NCBI GenBank assembly: GCA_934402125.1
Contig: CAKRTY010000097.1
Location: 1-6,391, forward strand
DNA from: an uncultured Anaerosacchariphilus sp.
GTDB lineage: Bacteria > Bacillota > Clostridia > Lachnospirales > Lachnospiraceae
Reading direction: 5' to 3'
DNA: 6,391 nucleotides
The notes below the pieces were generated by a model. That model was given only the letters and a program-made list of their open reading frames with translations, ran no database searches and was not told the DNA's origin. The position numbers were made by a program, and so were the translations under genes. Shown here piece by piece: positions 5,784 through 6,391 of the stretch (position 1 is its first letter; each line of letters begins with the position of its first letter).

Positions 5784-6391
5784 ATGAATAGGACAACCAT
5801 GGTTCCGTTTGTAAAATGGGCCGGAGGTAAGCGGCAGATGTTGGAGCAGCTCTATATCCGTATGCCGGAAACGTATAATACGTATTATGAGCCCTTTACG
5901 GGCGGGGGAGCGTTGGTGCTTTCCCTGGCTCCGGAAGGAGCCCATATGAATGATATCAATCAGGAACTGGTTCACACCTACAGGGCGATTCGTGATCACC
6001 TGGACGCCATTCTGGAAAGGCTGATGGAATTGGATAAGGTTACCTGTACCCGGGAATTTTATTATGAAATGCGCAGCCGTTACAATGAGAAGCGTCTTGG
6101 CGGATCCTATGATACGGAGATGGCTGCGTTATTTATATATCTGAATAAGCATTGCTTTAACGGTCTGTACCGGGTAAACGCCAGGGGGGAATTTAACGTA
6201 CCCTGGAACCAGAAGCAGTCGGTGCGCTCCATGGATATGGAAAATATCAAGGCGATTTCTGCATATCTGAAATCCGTGACCATTACCTGTCAGGATTTTG
6301 AAGAAGCACTTTCCGATGTAAAGGAAGGGGATTTCGTTTATTTCGATAGTCCCTACGCCCCGTTGAATCCTACTTCCTTTGATTCCTATAC
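5784..6391 (+). CDS. D12-class DNA adenine N6-methyltransferase (Dam-type), cut by window end
   Basis: The first 202 residues of a DNA adenine methyltransferase are present; the 3' end lies beyond the window. It transfers a methyl group from S-adenosylmethionine to N6 of adenine, probably at GATC if it is a true Dam. Motifs in order: FVKWAGGKRQM (9-19), the AdoMet-binding EPFTGGGALVLSL (36-48), NDIN (56-59), the target-recognition-like LYRVNARGEFNVPW (128-141), and catalytic motif IV at 188-191, here DSPY instead of the usual DPPY. The ATG at 5784 follows GGGGA (5773-5777) by 6 nt; an ATG at 5799 is a weaker alternative because it lacks its own Shine-Dalgarno. It starts 51 nt after greA with no clear terminator between. 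Whether it is solitary or paired with a restriction enzyme cannot be seen here. Confidence 0.9.
   Translation, partial: MNRTTMVPFVKWAGGKRQMLEQLYIRMPETYNTYYEPFTGGGALVLSLAPEGAHMNDINQELVHTYRAIRDHLDAILERLMELDKVTCTREFYYEMRSRYNEKRLGGSYDTEMAALFIYLNKHCFNGLYRVNARGEFNVPWNQKQSVRSMDMENIKAISAYLKSVTITCQDFEEALSDVKEGDFVYFDSPYAPLNPTSFDSY

Overview
The window looks like chromosomal DNA from a Gram-positive anaerobe of the class Clostridia, most likely the family Lachnospiraceae. The reasons are AGGAGG-type ribosome binding sites, moderate GC in the genes with an AT-rich intergenic region, a DUF4317 gene, an XRE/DUF3169 pair, and a Tet(M)-like GTPase joined to a YacP/Rae1-type nuclease. All complete genes lie on the + strand. 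I cannot name the species from sequence alone.

Layout. Bases 1-239 are AT-rich and hold no gene I can defend. They contain an 86-nt inverted repeat (62-147) that folds into one long hairpin. Bases 240-327 hold a near-consensus promoter threaded through repeated TTGTCAA/TTGACAA half-sites. This promoter drives a two-gene unit: a 76-aa XRE-type regulator (328-558), overlapped by a six-helix DUF3169 membrane protein (536-1315). A short gap with a second likely promoter (1326-1354) and a LexA-box-like sequence leads into the second unit: an 889-aa translation-factor GTPase fused to an NYN ribonuclease domain (1375-4044), a DUF4317 protein (4076-5233), GreA (5235-5732), and the start of a D12-class (Dam-type) adenine methyltransferase (5784 to the window edge). 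I see no convincing terminator inside this second unit.

How the genes may work together. The small regulator probably controls its own promoter and its membrane-protein partner. In the second unit the main item is the fusion. Its first ~690 residues have the whole Tet(M)/EF-G architecture, which in known relatives enters the ribosomal A site. Its last ~170 residues resemble Rae1/YacP, an endoribonuclease that cleaves mRNA in the ribosomal A site in Bacillus subtilis. The simplest inference is a GTP-driven factor that places a nuclease on ribosomes. The tetracycline-contacting tip of Tet(M) domain IV is not conserved, so calling this gene a tetracycline-resistance determinant would probably be wrong. 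GreA next door rescues backtracked RNA polymerase, so the unit may join RNA-polymerase rescue with ribosome or mRNA quality control. The methyltransferase may be solitary or part of a restriction system beyond the right edge.
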